DNA of 33,526 nt. Origin: Halolactibacillus halophilus. Its GTDB lineage: Bacteria; Bacillota; Bacilli; Bacillales; Amphibacillaceae. How positions within the stretch are numbered: the stretch's first letter is position 1; each line of letters opens with the position of its first letter. The translations under genes were made by a program, and so were the position numbers. The notes under the pieces are model-generated. The model ran no database searches and was not told where the DNA came from. It worked only from the letters and a program-made list of their open reading frames with translations. Below are positions 32,225 to 33,526 of the stretch, in pieces. The stretch is from contig NZ_FOXC01000030.1 of assembly GCF_900115605.1 (NCBI RefSeq), forward strand, positions 1-33,526, in the 5' to 3' direction.

Positions 32225-33208
32225 TTAATTAAATCCATGCTTATCCTTAGACAATAAGTTTACAAGACCGAGTAGTGAAGCATATAAAATACCAGCAATC
32301 GGCCAGACAATCCAAGTAATGCCCCAACGCATCGTCCACAAACTCCAACCAATATATATGGCGGTCACGAGTGGCCAGTAAAAAGCCGCAAGTTGTTCCT
32401 CCCGGCTAGCGCCCGCTTTCTTTTCTTTTGAAAATTCACCCTCACCGAGTACACATTGATAGGCACTAAATGTCGTTGCGACCGGGATAAGGAGGTAAGT
32501 GGCTAAGCCAACAATAAACATTAACGTCACAAGCATGAGTAAAACAACTGTTTCAGATGCCCCGAGAAGACTCATCGTAATCAGTGGTGTCGCCGAGAGA
32601 ATATACATTGCAACCGATAGGGACACGCGCCGGTGATAAGTAGGCCGGAAATCTTCTAGCTTTTGTTTAAAAACACTATCCACACCGTAAGTGAGTTCAA
32701 ACGGTTCTTTCTCAAACGTGTTAAACAATGTTTCATATTGGTTACTGCGAATGAAAATCGCAACAGCAATTGCGATAATCAAAAATAATGACATAAGACC
32801 AAATATAACGGCAATGTTTTCTGGTAAGGTTCCACTTTCAGCTAAGGCGAGAAAGAAGAAGAGTGGAATCACCGCATAAATACATAACAACACCCCTTTA
32901 GCGACAGATTTAATGGTTTGGTATTTTTTCTCAACATACTCAGTCGCTTCTTCTAGTGATACTTGTTTTAAGAGCGGATCTGTATCTTCTGTCACTTGTT
33001 CTGTTTCTTCAATATCATCTCTTAATAAGTAGTCGGTACTAACATTAAAAATATCAGCCAGCTTAATAATCTTATTGAGATCAGGAATACTTGATGCGCT
33101 TTCCCACTTTGAGACTGATTGTCTCGAGACGTTCATTTTCTCGGCGAGTTCTTCTTGTGAAAAGCCAAATTGTTTTCTTAGTTTGATGAGTTTATCCGCG
33201 AGGATCAT
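32225..33208 (-). CDS. membrane-anchored XRE-family regulator
   Basis: A 327-residue protein. Residues 1-66 are an XRE helix-turn-helix (RKQFGFSQEELAEKMNVSRQSVSKWE, core SQEELAEKMNVSRQSVSKWE; then STDYLL). An acidic linker follows. About five hydrophobic helices fill 100-320 (GVLLCIYAVIPLFFFLALAE, IFGLMSLFLIIAIAVAIFI, and three more). The HTH would stay in the cytosol tied to the membrane, as in other Bacilli where such regulators respond to envelope stress. Its target genes are not evident here. Direct repeats in its promoter suggest autoregulation. ATG 33208 follows GGAAGGATG. Confidence 0.82.
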   Translation of the reverse strand: MILADKLIKLRKQFGFSQEELAEKMNVSRQSVSKWESASSIPDLNKIIKLADIFNVSTDYLLRDDIEETEQVTEDTDPLLKQVSLEEATEYVEKKYQTIKSVAKGVLLCIYAVIPLFFFLALAESGTLPENIAVIFGLMSLFLIIAIAVAIFIRSNQYETLFNTFEKEPFELTYGVDSVFKQKLEDFRPTYHRRVSLSVAMYILSATPLITMSLLGASETVVLLMLVTLMFIVGLATYLLIPVATTFSAYQCVLGEGEFSKEKKAGASREEQLAAFYWPLVTAIYIGWSLWTMRWGITWIVWPIAGILYASLLGLVNLLSKDKHGFN

Positions 33209-33264
33209 TTAAATCATCCTTCCTTCTTTTGATACCATTATTGTAGCAATACCCGCTCTGAAGC

Positions 33265-33315
33265 ACTATCAACCCTAGTTGGAACTTTGTCAACTCGTGG
33301 TTGCAACGTTGTAAA
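33265..33315 (-). promoter_or_regulatory. promoter and paired operator repeats of the membrane HTH regulator
   Basis: On the minus strand, TTGACA (33293-33288) and GATAGT (33270-33265) are 17 bp apart. Two 16-bp direct repeats, GTTGgAACtTTGTcAA (33278-33293) and GTTGcAACgTTGTaAA (33300-33315), are 22 bp apart, two helical turns. The first overlaps the -35 element. This is a good layout for cooperative binding by the XRE regulator. Confidence 0.55.
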
Positions 33316-33344
33316 AACAGGACAAATTAGGATTTGTTTATAAC

Positions 33345-33524
33345 TCAACTTTCGCACCCCAAAATTGGCAGATAGGCCTTGATGTAACTAGGTAAGGTAT
33401 CAAACCATTGTTGGAGTTGACTTTTGATAATATTTTGTATTTTATTATTTGTTTGTTTAAGGGTATCTTCAAGAAGCTCGAAGAGCTGATATAATGCATG
33501 AGCCCAATCAAGTTCATTAATTTC
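33345..33524 (-). CDS. 3' end of an unidentified gene (partial)
   Basis: The last 59 codons of a gene that begins beyond the right window edge. The peptide is helical and Gln/Leu-rich (ELDWAHALYQLFELLEDTL, SQLQQWFDTLPSYIKAYLP) and ends GCES. I cannot assign it. A transposase-like tail is possible but no motif supports that. The frame is the only one without an early stop that also shows amphipathic periodicity. Confidence 0.45.
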   Translation of the reverse strand, partial: EINELDWAHALYQLFELLEDTLKQTNNKIQNIIKSQLQQWFDTLPSYIKAYLPILGCES

Positions 33525-33526
33525 GT

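Noticed and set aside
1-33526. CRISPR arrays, tRNA or rRNA genes
   Set aside because: No regularly spaced repeats with unique spacers and no tRNA- or rRNA-like sequence were recognised.

Overview
The window is low-GC Bacillota DNA of the Bacilli type. Supporting signs are strong AGGAGG-like ribosome sites, lipoprotein signal peptides, an oxygen-sensitive class III ribonucleotide reductase, and carbohydrate importers of the LplB/YtcP type. A facultatively anaerobic, fermentative, marine or alga-associated bacillus (Halolactibacillus, Amphibacillus or Marinilactibacillus-like) would fit. That is inferred from gene content, not from a marker gene.

Layout. 1-275: an IS200/IS605-type right end that has cut off the 5' half of an mscS channel gene (to 863). 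962-2490: a MarR regulator divergent from a YhdH/AcuI-type quinone/enoyl reductase, with a palindrome in the promoter spacer. 2788-6472 (minus strand): a four-gene operon of HTH regulator, cytosolic ApbE flavin transferase, NADPH:FMN reductase, and an FMN reductase-PAS fusion. The fusion ends in two tandem copies of the ApbE flavinylation motif (DAGSGAS). 7042-7230: a decayed DUF488-like remnant. 7376-9734: nrdD-nrdG. 9872-11723: a DUF2200 gene and an ABC ATPase/permease pair with no binding protein. 12034-12987: an AEC-type carrier. 13298-28597: a large, visibly AT-richer catabolic island on the plus strand. 28598-28645: a second IS200/IS605-type right end, inverted and abutting the last island gene. 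28865-33208 (minus strand): an orphan NMT1/ThiY-like binding lipoprotein, a PgaB/IcaB-like deacetylase, an NAD(P)H quinone reductase, a GNAT acetyltransferase and a membrane-anchored HTH regulator. 33345-33524: the 3' end of an unidentified gene.

The island reads as a complete intracellular route for alginate oligomers. A binding lipoprotein and two LplB/YtcP-type permeases bring oligouronides in. Two cytosolic heparinase-II/III-superfamily lyases (one PL15-like) release the unsaturated monomer, which becomes 4-deoxy-5-hexoseulose uronate (DEH). An SDR reduces DEH to 2-keto-3-deoxygluconate, KdgK phosphorylates it, and KdgA splits it to pyruvate and glyceraldehyde-3-phosphate. An IclR regulator lies just upstream of kdgA-kdgK. 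KduI and a GH88 unsaturated-uronyl hydrolase are absent, which argues against pectin or glycosaminoglycan as substrate. Five small multi-pass membrane proteins of unknown function are woven into the operon, four of them consecutive. They are the least explained part of the island.

The two most notable items are the ApbE operon, with a self-contained tandem flavinylation tail on a cytosolic flavoprotein-PAS fusion, and the block of unknown membrane proteins inside the alginate operon.
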